A stretch of 64,000 nucleotides of DNA from Antilocapra americana (taxonomy: Eukaryota > Chordata > Mammalia > Artiodactyla > Antilocapridae). The stretch is from the NCBI GenBank assembly GCA_007570785.1, contig ML660213.1, forward strand, positions 477,295 to 541,294. The letters are read 5' to 3'. The notes beneath the pieces are model-generated. The model had not been told where the DNA came from. It made no database searches and worked only from the letters and a program-made list of their open reading frames with translations. Below are positions 33,500-44,600 of this stretch, piece by piece (positions within the stretch are counted from its first letter, which is position 1; each line of letters starts with the position of its first letter). The position numbers were made by a program, and so were the translations under genes.

Positions 33500-34639
33500 A
33501 CAGATTCCATCGCAAGAAACCACTTTCCCTGGTAATAGGTAATAAGTAACTGTCCATCTGTCCAAGTTTTATTATGAGATTTCAGCAATTCAGCCTCACC
33601 TTCAGGCTCCATTTCTCTCTCTTACTATTTCTACCACATTTGCAGTTACTTCCTCAAATGAAATCTTAAACCCCTCCACATTAGCCATTAGGGCTGGCAT
33701 CAGCTTCTTCCAAATTTGTGTTAATGTTAATATATTGACCTCTTCTCATGAGTCACAAATGTTCTTACTGGTATCTAGAATGGTGATTTTTTTCCAAAAC
33801 TATCACAATTTACTTTCCTCAGATCCATCAGAGGAATCACAATTTATGGCAGCTACAGTCTTACAAAATGTATTTCTTGAGTAATAAGACTTGAAAGTCA
33901 AAATTACTCCTTGATCCATGGGCTTGAGCACAAACAGTGTGAAGGAAACCCTTTTTTTTTTTCCCTGAGTAGTAGGTCTCAATGGTGGACTTAAAATATT
34001 CAGTAAACCATGTTGTAAACAAATGTGTTGCCATCCAAGCTTTGCTGTCCTATTTATACAGAATAGGCAGAGTAGTTTCAGCATAATTCTCAAGGGCCCT
34101 AGGATTTCCAAAATGGTAAATGAGCATTGGCTTCAAGTTCAAGTCATCAGCTGTATTAGCCCCTAATAAGAGTCAACCTGTCCTTTGAATCCAGGCCTTA
34201 GCTTCTCTTTTCTAGCTATGAAAGTCCTCGATGGTATTTTCTTTCACAGACTGCTTCATCCACATTGAAAATCTGTTTTCACAGTTATTAATGATCTTAG
34301 TTGGATCTTTCTGGTTAACTTGTTGCAGCTTCTCCATCAGCATTTGCCACTTCACTTTGCACTTTTATGTTAACAAGACTACTTCTTCTTAAACAATGTG
34401 ACCCAACTTCTGCTAGCATCAAACTTCTCATCTGTAGTTTCCTCATCTCTCTTGGCCTCCATAGAACTGAAGAGACTGAGGGCCTTGCTCGGGGTTAATC
34501 TCGGGCTTAAGAGAGTATTGTGTCTGGCTTGATGTTCTCTCCAGACTAGTAAACCTTGCTCCATATCCACAACAAGACTGTTTCACTTTCTGATTATTTG
34601 TGTGTTCTGCAGAGTAGCAATTTTAATTTCCTTCAAGAA
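33500..34639 (-). pseudogene. Tigger1 transposase remnant
   Basis: Minus-strand frames recall a pogo-family transposase with an N-terminal CENP-B-like DNA-binding part and a DDE catalytic part. The frame at 34379-34570 encodes LLVWREHQARHNTLLSPRL and SKALSLFSSMEAKRDEE, which fits the CENP-B-type helix-turn-helix. The frame at 33803-34111 encodes [20 protein letters not shown] and [12 protein letters not shown], the region just after the catalytic core. Between about 33918 and 33955 the sequence that should encode the catalytic aspartate region is missing, and frames are broken by stops. The product is certainly not functional. It is recognised from the family layout, not by a search. Confidence 0.85.
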
Positions 34640-35039
34640 NNNNNNNNNNNNNNNNNNNNNNNNNNNNNNNNNNNNNNNNNNNNNNNNNNNNNNNNNNNNN
34701 NNNNNNNNNNNNNNNNNNNNNNNNNNNNNNNNNNNNNNNNNNNNNNNNNNNNNNNNNNNNNNNNNNNNNNNNNNNNNNNNNNNNNNNNNNNNNNNNNNNN
34801 NNNNNNNNNNNNNNNNNNNNNNNNNNNNNNNNNNNNNNNNNNNNNNNNNNNNNNNNNNNNNNNNNNNNNNNNNNNNNNNNNNNNNNNNNNNNNNNNNNNN
34901 NNNNNNNNNNNNNNNNNNNNNNNNNNNNNNNNNNNNNNNNNNNNNNNNNNNNNNNNNNNNNNNNNNNNNNNNNNNNNNNNNNNNNNNNNNNNNNNNNNNN
35001 NNNNNNNNNNNNNNNNNNNNNNNNNNNNNNNNNNNNNNN
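34640..35039. other. Assembly gap (400 N)
   Basis: Exactly 400 undetermined bases. The left flank is Tigger1 ending ccttcaagaa. The right flank is L1. The missing DNA must hold about 200 bases of Tigger1 plus the rest of the L1. Confidence 0.99.
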
Positions 35040-35178
35040 GCAGAGAGTGTTTTGCCTATGTTATCCTCTAGGAGTTTTATAGTTTCTGGTCTTATGCTTA
35101 GATCTTTGATCCATTTTGAGTTTATCTTTGTGTATGGTGTTAGAAAGTGATCTAGTTTCATTCTTTTACAAGTGGCTG
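35040..35178 (-). mobile_element. L1 ORF2 fragment at gap edge
   Basis: Minus-strand translation gives [20 protein letters not shown] followed by [20 protein letters not shown], the well-conserved C-terminal part of L1 ORF2 protein. The 5' end of the L1 is at about 35178, where Tigger1 sequence (cctaattttaataaag) resumes. The frame is intact up to the gap, so this L1 is younger than the Tigger1. Confidence 0.95.
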
Positions 35179-35574
35179 TCCTAATTTTAATAAAGCATCT
35201 GTATCTCAGGGAATAGGGAGGCTCAAGGAGAGAGAGAAATAAGGGGAACCTGCTGGATGTCAGAACACACACATTTAACAATTAATTTTGCCGTCTTGTA
35301 TGGGCACAGTTCAAGGTGCCCCAAAACAATTACAATAGTAACATCAAAGATCATTGGCTACAGGTGACCATAACAATAACAATAATAATGGATACGTTTG
35401 AAATATGGCAAGAATTACCAAAATGTGACCCACACACAAAGTAAGAAAATGCTGTTGAAAAAGTGGTGCTAATAGACTTGCTGGATGCTGGCTTCACTCA
35501 AACCTTTAATTTGAAAAAAAAAAAAATATGCAACATCCCTAAAGTGCCAGGTGCAATAGCATGATCTATGCCTG

Positions 35575-36352
35575 AATCGATGTTTCATCTGCATAAAATC
35601 TCCACTTTCCCAGCTTTTCTGGAAAATCCCTATGCTGGTATCAAAACTTAGCTAAAATCTACCTACTCTACAAAGTTCACTTCTAAACTCACAGCAGAAT
35701 CGGTGACTCCTTTTAGTGGGTCCCATAACATTTTGACATTTTGTTTCATCACTCTGAAACATCATTTATCCTTTGGTGCTAGGTTGATATTTGACAAGAC
35801 TAATAAATCCTTGTTCTCCTACTTTCAAAGTTTGACATCTACTGAGTGAAGACAGAGGAAACAGCCATATGGAAATCAAAATGTCAGCCTTGTTACTGAT
35901 AGAGCTGTTGGAGAAAGTGGTCCCCTGGCTTTTCCATCTAGCATGATACAGGCTCACACATCCAGAATGGCTGGAAAAGCCCAGTGCCAAGGCTGAGAAC
36001 AGACCAGGGCATATAACCACACTGACGTGGCCGAGTCTCAGAGGAAGAAGGGTGGCTGAGCCAAGCCCCCCTTTTCTCAAGGTTCACTCACCTAAGGCTG
36101 GGAGAAGTAAATGAAGAGGCAGAAGGAAAGCTTCTGTGTTAGGCCACCGAACACAAAGCAGGAGAAACACACTTCCTGCATTTTCTTTTTCTTAAGCACC
36201 GTATTTATTGCCAAGACTGCATTTTCTAAAGGAAAAGCCATATTCATATATTCATGTAACTTCCATACCAACTATTTACATAGCATTTTGGTGAATATTA
36301 TATGATTTAGAGCTAAACTAGGAAAATTTCAAATTCCAGTTTCTTTATGTGT
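35575..36352. other. Unassigned stretch
   Basis: No gene recognised between Tigger1 and the next SINE. A minus-strand frame of 104 codons at 35766-36080 has no recognisable motif and no supporting signals. Confidence 0.4.
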
Positions 36353-36368
36353 AATATGAAGATAATAT

Positions 36369-36902
36369 GGGCTTCCCAGGTGACTCAGTGGTAAAGAATC
36401 AGCCTGCCAATGTAGGACCTGCATGTTTGATCTCTGGATCAGGAAGATCCTCTGGAGAAGGAAATGACAACCCATTCTTGTCTTCTTGCCCGGGCAATCT
36501 CATGGAGAGAGGGGCCTGGTGGGCTACAGTCCACGGGGTCACTAAAGAGTTGGATATGACTTAGTGACTGAAGCTTCCCTGGTAGTTCAATTGTCAAAGA
36601 ATCTGCCTGCAATGCCGGAGACCCTGGTTCTATTCATGGGTTGGGAAGATCCTGTGGAGGAGGGATAGGCTACCTACTCCAGTGTTCTTGGGCTTCCCTT
36701 CTGGCTCAGCTGGTAAAGAATCCATCTCTAAGGTGGGAGACCTGGGTTTGATCCCTGGGTTGGGAAGATTCCCTGGAGAATGGAAAGGCTACCCACTGCA
36801 GTATTCTGGCCTGGAGAATTCCATGGACTGTATAGTCCATGAGGTCACAAAGAGTCGGACACAACTGAGCAATTTTCGCTTTAGTGACTTAACAATGACA
36901 AC
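36369..36902 (+). mobile_element. Bov-tA SINE interrupted by a dimeric Bov-tA
   Basis: Outer element: gggcttcccaggtgactcag (36369) to gacttagtgact (36569), resuming at 36891 with ttagtgacttaacaatgaca. It is flanked by a 16-base target duplication with a few mismatches: aatatgaagataatat (36353-36368) and aatataaggataatgt (36903-36918). Confidence 0.9.
36570..36890 (+). mobile_element. Two-headed Bov-tA nested in the tail of an older copy
   Basis: A partial head with body (agcttccctggtagttcaat to ctccagtgttcttg) is followed by a complete Bov-tA (gggcttcccttctggctcag to cacaactgagcaattttcgc). The insertion duplicated ttagtgact (36561-36569 and 36891-36899). Confidence 0.9.
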
Positions 36903-36918
36903 AATATAAGGATAATGT

Positions 36919-37818
36919 TATACAAGATTTTATAAAGTTTAAATTAATACAAATAATGCCCTTACTGGATGGCACATTATTAAGCATCAGCTACTTTAAT
37001 ATATATTGAATGGTTTTTCCATGATTGATATATAACATTTTCCTTTCCACACTCCTTTGATCCGTTCAATTTTTTTGATTAAACAGTCTCAGCTATTTTG
37101 TTTTGAGGGTTGTTATTAATCAAATGATTAGGAAGACAGAGGAAAAGGGCAAAACAAGCTGAGAAAAGTGAAGAAAATAGTTCAATATGAACATAGAAAG
37201 GAAGAGAAAATATCCCTCGCTTTTCTGACTTTAGGAAATGAGGTGTGTTTCTTAAGTAAATTTCCAAGATAACCAAAGCTTAACTGATGGTCTCAACAGC
37301 TATTGAGGAGCTTTGCAAGTCTCTAGGACCCTGTCCTTTGCCACTCTCAGAAAACACTGATCTCTGAAATTCTCAATTCAATTGACCCAGAGCTACAAAG
37401 CAATCACTGGCAGTTAATTGGAATTCAAATCTCTTAATAGTTCTTTCTTCCATTAGCCATTTATGCTATTATTTTAAAATACCACTCATATCAAAATGGG
37501 ACCTCAAGGTAGGCAGTCATTTACTTAGGTTACATGTACAAATTTATAAATCAGGAAAAGCAAAAGGGATGATATAGGAAAGCCTAAAAGGCATGTTTGT
37601 ATTTTCTGTGGCCTCCACCCCAATTCCATGTGTGAAGGCTCCAGTGTGTTGGAGGGGGGGGGGTGGAGAACAGAGGGCAGCGTCACTAGTTTCCTTGGCT
37701 TCCTGCGCAGCGGGCTACACCCTCAGCACATGATGGGACGATGCGAGCTTAGCACCAAGCAGGAGGTAAGGAAGGTACTTCATACACTGGGACCCGCAGA
37801 ATAGAGGCTGTCTCTGTG
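36919..37818. other. Unassigned stretch
   Basis: No gene recognised. A run of ten G occurs at 37654-37663, and the 37600-37800 part is GC-richer than average. Confidence 0.4.
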
Positions 37819-37928
37819 GGTTCCCTGATAGCTCAGTTGGTAAAGAATCTGCCTGCAATGCAGAAGACCCTAGTTTGATTCCTGGGTCTGGAAGATCGCC
37901 TGGAGAAGGGAAAGGCTACACACTCCAG
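37819..37928 (+). mobile_element. Bov-tA SINE, 3'-truncated
   Basis: Head and start of body only: gggttccctgatagctcagt to aggctacacactccag; the rest is replaced by LTR-like sequence. Confidence 0.9.
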
Positions 37929-38503
37929 TGAGGTACTGTCCTCCTCCAGTCCCTGGACTGATTTCCTTTGAATAAAGGACATCAAACTCCTCACTAACTC
38001 AGTTTTGTCATTTGACAGGAGAGAGAACAAAACAAGTATACAAGGAAAGAGGCAAAAAGCTATGACAGTGCATTAGAAAAGAGACTGTAGTTACTCTCCC
38101 CTCACTGAGTCAACGGGGAAGTGATAGGGTCTGCATGGGGGCTCATTGTTAAGATGGCTCACTATGTTGACCTTGTTAACAAAGAGTGACCCTTGAGACA
38201 AACTAAATTGCCCAAATGTTATTCTGTTTTCTCACTGGCGCCTATCTTCTCAAAGCTACAAGACCACCAGATTGCAGACCTCTGGCTACATGACCACAGG
38301 CCTCAACAACAGGCTAAAAATTAACCATCCCCTCAGAGAATTTTTCATTGGTAGGGTATATGAAAGACCTCGTCAGAAAGGGAGGATGCTGGTTCTCCTT
38401 AAGGGCCAGTCACCTTCTCATTTCCCTCTAATAAACTTCCCTTTTCTTATCTGACTGCCTGGCTCACTCTCTTTTTCTCTACACTCACCTTACAAACAGC
38501 AAA
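37929..38503 (+). mobile_element. Probable ERV LTR sequence
   Basis: The segment has LTR-like grammar: an ataaagg signal near 37974, a tatatgaaag TATA-like box near 38356, aataaac near 38430, then a pyrimidine-rich stretch (ctctttttctctacactc) ending cagca. Boundaries and family are not secure. No viral coding sequence is recognised. Confidence 0.4.
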
Positions 38504-38729
38504 CCTTTTCTTTATTCCCTCACTTGTTTCATTTGGCAAGTACCAAGAATATTCTCTTTACACAAGAATAAAAACAGTTTCTGTTTGAGAGTAGCAAGAA
38601 AATTAAGAGGGGCATACCACACAGCCAAGTTTGGAAACAGATTACAGGTTTTCTTTGCCAAATAGATTGCGAGAGTGAAGAGGAAAAGTTAAAGTTTAAC
38701 ATAACCTACGCTTATTCTGGCTCTGTAAC
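38504..38729. other. Unassigned stretch
   Basis: Nothing recognised between two LTR-like segments; it might be part of the same element. Confidence 0.3.
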
Positions 38730-39116
38730 TCAGCTTGCTCCTTGCAAAGTCTGGATCATGTAGGTCCCATACTCTCGGAAAGTAGGGACTTGGAATACAA
38801 GGAACTGAAACTTATCTCACTTGCCCTTGTCCTGCTCTTTGCAATTGCCCAGTCCCTGCAAACCTGACTAATCATGCCTGTCCGTGTAAAGGTCAGGCAT
38901 CCCCCTTCCCATCTTGACTGCTGTTCCTGAGAGCACGAAACCCCTTAGTTTAAACCAGCCTGCTAGCAGCTAGTGTTGCCCACTATAGCCTGCCTATAAA
39001 AACTCTAACCCCTCTGTTCCAGGCTCAGCTTGGTGTGTTAACTCCTCTGGGTCAGCTGGTATAATACACCTGAATGAGGTACTTGGTTTCTCGATTACTG
39101 GTTTCTGCAACAAGAA
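38730..39116 (+). mobile_element. Probable ERV class I-like LTR
   Basis: The segment carries a clear TATA-type word (cctataaaaac, 38991-39001), a following cctctgttccaggctcagc R-like start, and ctggtataatacacctgaat as a possible poly(A) region. No target duplication was found, so edges are approximate. The family is not named. Confidence 0.45.
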
Positions 39117-39177
39117 TGTATTGTATGGCAAAACCAACACAATAAAGTAAAGAAAATTTAAAAAAAAAAAAAAAAAG
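39117..39177 (+). mobile_element. Retrotransposon 3' tail with poly(A)
   Basis: The word tgtatggcaaaaccaacaca, then ataaagtaaagaaaattt and a run of about 17 A, resembles a ruminant LINE 3' end with its poly(A) tail. Confidence 0.4.
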
Positions 39178-39576
39178 AGTGTATGAGCATACCTGACAAG
39201 GGAAGAGGGGAACTTAAGTACTTAGTGAATTGTGTAAGTTGTGAAGTGCCACATCAGACTAAATTATAATTTGAACCATAGCATGTATGTCCATAAAAAA
39301 CAATTTTAGGATAAAAAATCCTGACTATTTAAGAGTCAAGGAGTAATCAGTTTGTCAAGAGATGTTGCTCAGATGGAGTGGGGACCTGGGACAAATTCAC
39401 TTCCCTGTAAGGGCTTAGTAATTTGAGAGTAGCTGAAAAGTATTTTGTCAGAATGTGGGTTGCAGGAAAGAGCTATGAGGAAAAGAACCCCAGGTGCCCT
39501 CTGAAGCCAGTTCAAAAACCTGGAGCTTGGGTATACACCTGTCTCACTGTTCAAAGAGCTTTATATTTAGTGACTC
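39178..39576. other. Unassigned stretch
   Basis: No feature recognised. Confidence 0.4.
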
Positions 39577-39694
39577 CTGTCAACTAAAATATACAGTCAC
39601 AACCTTTGTGGTTGCCAAAACTGTCAACTAAAAAATACAGTCACGACCTTTTTGGTTGCCAAAACTGTCAACTAAAAAATACAGTCACAACCTG
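39577..39694. repeat. 44-bp tandem repeat, about 2.7 copies
   Basis: Unit starts at 39577, 39621 and 39665, each with ctgtcaacta; the first two continue through a acctttgtggttgcc-type end. Only a few mismatches separate the units. The last is cut after tcacaacctg, where the neighbouring LTR-like sequence continues. Confidence 0.95.
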
Positions 39695-40270
39695 AAAGTA
39701 GGGAGCTATTTTATTTGGTGGGACTGTTAAAGACTCAGCCCAGGAGACAGCATCTCAGTGGCTCTGAGAAAACCACTCCAAGGAGGCAGGAAGGGTGGTT
39801 AAGGTATCTATAAGTCTGCAAAAGAGGGAGCAGGGAGTCTGAGCAGCCAAGATTATTGTGAGCTAAGAAAAATCAGGTATCGAGTTAAGGAATTTAGCAT
39901 TCTATGTATGGGAAGATGCAAGCCTCTGGGCTCACTGAATTCATTCCTTTCATATGCACCTCAGCTCTCTGGGTCAAATCCTGTTTCCTTGTTTGCCTCA
40001 AGGAGTGCTAGATGTGGTAGATGGCTGCTTCTGTCAGCACCCCATCTGCAGCTCCTCAGCAATCACTGTGGGGGAGGGTAGTATCTGCTGGATCACTGTT
40101 TTTGGAGCCCTCATTCACTTCTGGAGGCCAGAAATCGCCAATGGCTGTGACATTTCTTGTTTATTGATAGCTTTATTAATATGGGAGGAGGTATTTTCAT
40201 TTCACATCACCATCCACTCAAACCTCCCCGAAGAACTGAGTGACCCCCAAGTTTCTCCTCAGTGTTAAAA
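39695..40270 (-). mobile_element. Probable ERV LTR, minus orientation
   Basis: Read on the minus strand it contains ccaaataaaatagctccc, a poly(A)-signal-like word close to the repeat array, and no open frame. The plus-strand words gactcagcccaggagacagc and cctctgggctcactgaattc look like a known ruminant interspersed repeat, but the family was not identified. Confidence 0.4.
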
Positions 40271-40276
40271 GTTCAG

Positions 40277-40414
40277 TGGGGAGGACCTGCTTGGCAGTCC
40301 AGTGGTTAAGACTCCACACTTCTACTGCAAGGACTATGAGTTCAATCCCTGGTCAGGGAACTAAGATCCCACATGATTTTGGACATGGTCAGAAAACCAA
40401 AGGAAAAAAAAAAG
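40277..40414 (+). mobile_element. CHR-type SINE
   Basis: Reads ggaggacctgcttggcagtc, cagtggttaagactccacac, agttcaatccctggtcaggg, aactaagatcccacatgatt, ending in an A-rich tail (ggaaaaaaaaaag). Confidence 0.88.
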
Positions 40415-40552
40415 GGTCAGTGAAGTTAACCAAGGTTAACCACAAGCTGGTTACTTATGTATCAATAAAGGGACACTTGGTATATATTTTAGGACATTGT
40501 AGGAAGGCTATATTTTCTTAAGCAAATACTTAAATGAATACTGAGTACATTG

Positions 40553-40704
40553 TGAAAGTACTGGGTTTGACCCCTGGGTTGGGAAGATCCTCTGCAGAAG
40601 GGAAAGGCTACCCACTCCACTATTCTGGCCTGGAGAATTCCATGGACTGTATAGTCCATGGGGTTGCAAACAGTCGGACACAACTGAGTGACTTTCACTT
40701 TCAC
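40553..40704 (+). mobile_element. Bov-tA SINE, 5'-truncated
   Basis: Starts inside the head (gtactgggtttgacccctgg) and is otherwise near consensus to gagtgactttcactttcac. A young-looking copy. Confidence 0.93.
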
Positions 40705-41671
40705 ATATTCTTCATATTTAAATATTAATGTACTACAGATAATTGCGAAGCCTTATGCTAAAACATAATAAAACCCCAAGGGGTTTGTCTTAAATCAAAA
40801 AGTTGTCATAAATTATTTCAAGTTTGATGCCTTTTTCAAGCATATTTCAAAAAAGGAGCCCATTTCCCTCTACATTTCTATAGTAGTCAATTTTAAATGG
40901 TGCAGAGTATGAGAAAGAGCCAAATGGAAATTTGGTAATTTTAAGTAAAAAATAAATCTTATCATGTAAAAAAAAATCAGTTTGAAAAGCAACACTTCAC
41001 AGCATTCCTTTCAGTATTTAACTCAAGTGGAATGACCAGAAACGGCTCATTGTCTTTGAGGGGAGATGACCTGAAAGGTTGGGCAAAAGGTTAATGTGAC
41101 TTAGGGAGAAAGAGAAAAGTGATTATATTAATTTTAATGGCACAATAGCAGTTTTCAATAAGCTTTAGGACAGCAAAAAAGATTGATTTTTTTTTCTGCA
41201 CTTTGAGCTAAAACGTGCAGTGTCCTAAACTGGATTTTGCCAGAAATCTAATACCTATAATTTATTGTATCCCATATTCTCATTGTTCAAGGAAGAAAGT
41301 CTGAGGGCTTAAAATATAATGGACTGTAGAATCATTGCAAAAACACTATTGGAGTCCTGAAGATTTAATTTTAAAATGTACTTAGCAAAAATTAAAATGT
41401 ACAAGAATAGCTATAAAATAATGTCAGAACACTGTGTTTTCCGCATTCTTTCCATAAGAAATAACATGAATTTCTAGAATCTGAAAGTGGAAGCAGAAAG
41501 CCTGTAGCTTAAATAGATGACACGCTGTTTTGAAGAAAGATCTCCCGGTGTATAAGAAATATTTGCTAGACTTAGAGGTCAGGAACCACATTTGTCTTAA
41601 GCTGACCTACTTCTCACTCTAGCTGTCAACATCACCCTGTTGGTTTCTGATCTTTTTTCCTAGTGGCAGTA
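40705..41671. other. Unassigned AT-rich stretch
   Basis: No gene or repeat recognised. Confidence 0.4.
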
Positions 41672-44600
41672 GGGCGGGGCAGGAGCAGCATGCAGCAGAG
41701 AGGAGCTATCCAACGTCCAAGGTAACGAGCAGCCGGTTTGCTTTCCTGGAGCAGCCGTGAAGAGATACCCTATGTCTAAGGTAACAGAAACCCAAGTAAG
41801 ATGGTAGACACTGAGAGAGGGCATCAGAGGGCAGACAGACTGAAAGCATAATCAGGGAAAACTAGCCAATCTGATCACATGGACCACAGCCTTGTCTAAC
41901 TCAATGAAACTAAGCCATGCTGTGTGGGGCCACCCTAGACGAACGGGTCATGGTGGAGAGGTCTGACAGAATGTGGTCCACTGGAGAAGGGAATGGCAAA
42001 CCACTTCAGTATTCTTGCCTTGAGAACCCCATGAACAGCATGAAAAGGCAAAAAGATAGGACACTGAAAGAGGAACTACCCTGACTGGTAGGTGCCCAAT
42101 ATGCTACTGGAGATCAGTGGAGAAATAACTCCAGAAAGAATGAAGGGATGGAGCCAAAGCAAAAACAACACCTGGTTGTGGATGTGACTGGTGCTAGAAG
42201 CAAGGTCCAATGCTATAAAGAGCAATATTGCATAGGAACCTGGAATGTTAGATCCATGAACCAAGGCAAATTGGAAGTGGTCACAGGAGATGGCAGGAAT
42301 GAACGTCGACATTCTAGGAATCGGCGAACTAAAATGGTCTGGAATGGGTGAATTTAACTCAGATGACCATTTTATCTACTACTGTGGGCAGGAATCCCTA
42401 AGAAGAAATGGAGTAGTCATCACAGTCAACAAAACAGCCTGAAATGCAGTACTTGGATGCAATCTCAAAATGACAGAACGATCTCTGTTTGTTTCCAAGG
42501 CAAACCATTCAATATTATGGTAATCAAAGTCTATGCCCCGACCAGTAATGCTGAAGAAGCTGAAGTCGAATGGTTCTATGAAGACCTACAAGACCTTTTA
42601 GAACTAATACCCCCAAAAGATGTCCTTTTCATTATAGGGGACTGGAATGCAAAAGTAGGAAGTCAGGAAACACCTGGAGTAACAGGAAAATTTGGCCTCT
42701 GAGTACAGAATGAAGCAGGGCAAAGCTAATAGAGTTCTGCTAAGAGAATGCACTGGTTATAGCAAACAACTTCTTCCAACAAGACAAGAGAAGACATTAC
42801 ACATGGACATCACCAGGTGGCCAACACCGAAATCAGATTGATTATATTCTTTGCAGCCAAAGATGGAGAAGCTCTATACAGTCAGCAAAAACAAGACCAG
42901 GAGCTGACTGTGGTTCAGATCATGAATTCCTTATGGCCAAATTCAGATTTAAATTGAAGAAAGTGGAAAAAACCACTAGACCATTCAGGTTTGATCTAAA
43001 TCAAATCCCTTATGATTATACATTGGAAGTGACAAATAGATTTAAGGGACCAAATCTGACAGACAGAGTGCCTGGTGAACTATGGACAGAGGTTTGTAAC
43101 ACTGTACAGGAGATATGGATCAAGACCAACCCCAGGAAAAAGAAATGCAAAAAAGCAAAATGGCTCTCTGAGAAGGCCTTAAAAATAGCTATGAATAGAA
43201 GAGAAGTGAAAAGCAAAGGATAAAAGGAAAGACATTCCCATCTGAATGCAGAGTTTCAAAGAATAGCAAGGAGAGATAAGAAAGCCTTCCTCAGTGATCA
43301 ATGCAAAGAAACAGAGGGAAACAACAGAATGGGAGAGACTAGAGATATCTTCAAGAAAATTAGAGATACCAAGGGAACAGTTCATGCAAAGATGGGCTAA
43401 ATAAAGGACAGAAATGGTATGGACCTGACAGAAGCAGAAGGTATTAAGAACACGTGGCAAGAATACACAAAAGAACTGTACAAAAAAGAGCTTCATGACA
43501 CAGTTAATCACGATGGTGTGATCACCCACCTAGACCCAGATCTCCTAGAATGTGAAGTCAAGTGGGCCTTAGGAAGCATCACTACAAACTAAACTAGTGG
43601 AGGTGATGGAATTCCAATTGAGCTATGTGAAATCCTGAAAGATAATGCTGTGAAAGTACTGCACTCAATATGCCAGCAAATTTGGAAAACTCAGCAGTGA
43701 CCACAGGACTGGAAAAAGTCAGTCTTCATTCCAATCTCAAAGAAAGGAAATGCCAAAGAATGTTCAGACAACCGCACAATTGCACTCATCTCACACGCTA
43801 GAAAAGTAATGCTCAAAATCCTCCAAGCCAGGGTTCAGCAATATGTGAACCGTGAAATTCCAGATGTACAAGCTGGATTTAGAAAAGCAGAGGAACCAGA
43901 GATCAAATTGCCAACATTCTTTGGATCATCAAAAAAGTAAGAGAGTTCCAGAAAAACATCTATTTCTGCTTTCTTGACTATGCCAAAGTCTTTGACTGTG
44001 TGGATCACAATAAACTGTGGAATATTCTGAAAGAGATGAGAATACCAGACCACCTGACCTGCCTCTTGAAAAACCTGTATGCAAGTCAAGAAGCAACAGT
44101 TAGAACTGGACAAGGAACAACAGATTGGTTCAAATAGGAAAAGGAGTATGTCAAGGCTGTATATTGTCAACTTGCTTATTTAAATTATGTGCAGAGTACA
44201 TCATGAGAAATGCTGGGCTGGAGGAAGAACAAGCTGGAATCAAGATTGCTGGGAGAAATATCAATAACCTTAGATATGCAGATGACACCACCCTTATGGC
44301 AGAAAGTGAAGAGGAACTAAAGAACCTCTTGATGAAAGTGAAAGAGGAGAGTGTAAAAGTTGGCTTAAAGCTCAACATTCAGAAAACTAAGATCATGGCA
44401 TCTGGTCCCATCACTTCATGGAAAATAGACGGGCAAACAGTGGAAACAGTGAGAAACTTTATTTTTTTGGACTCCAAAATCACTGCAGATGGTGATTGTA
44501 GCCATGAACTTAAAAGACACTTACTCCTTGGAAGGAAGGTTATGACAGCATATTGAAAAGCAGAGGCATTACTTTGTCGACATAGGTTCATTTAGTCAAG

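Larger units (their letters stand above)
32980..35574 (-). mobile_element. Tigger1 (pogo-type) DNA transposon, invaded by a SINE and an L1
   Basis: Long stretches follow the Tigger1 minus strand: aagaaatactttattgctaa near the left edge; the transposase region 33150-34639; then 35180-35574 with ctcagggaatagggaggctc, gccccaaaacaattacaata, gtaacatcaaagatcattgg, and the right terminus tatgcctg at 35567-35574. The left terminal repeat is not present; the element stops near a SINE head fragment. A CHR SINE and an L1 have inserted, and the assembly gap falls at the L1. It is a dead relic of an old mammalian transposon. Confidence 0.92.

Noticed and set aside
34556..35281. Very long open frames across the gap on both strands
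   Set aside because: They are produced by undetermined bases being read as X; only the L1 part at 35040-35178 has meaning.
35766..36080. A 104-codon minus-strand frame outside named repeats
   Set aside because: No recognisable motif, promoter or splice signals; its length is within chance expectation for 64 kb read in six frames.
36369..36902. Three spaced SINE heads looked briefly like a direct-repeat array of CRISPR type
   Set aside because: Repeats are 100-200 bases, diverged and SINE-derived with target duplications; there are no short identical repeats or spacers, and the genome is mammalian.
42148..44556. A run of plus-strand open frames that could look like a multi-exon gene with endonuclease and reverse transcriptase domains
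   Set aside because: They are pieces of one decayed BovB polyprotein, with UTRs and tail in place; not a host gene.
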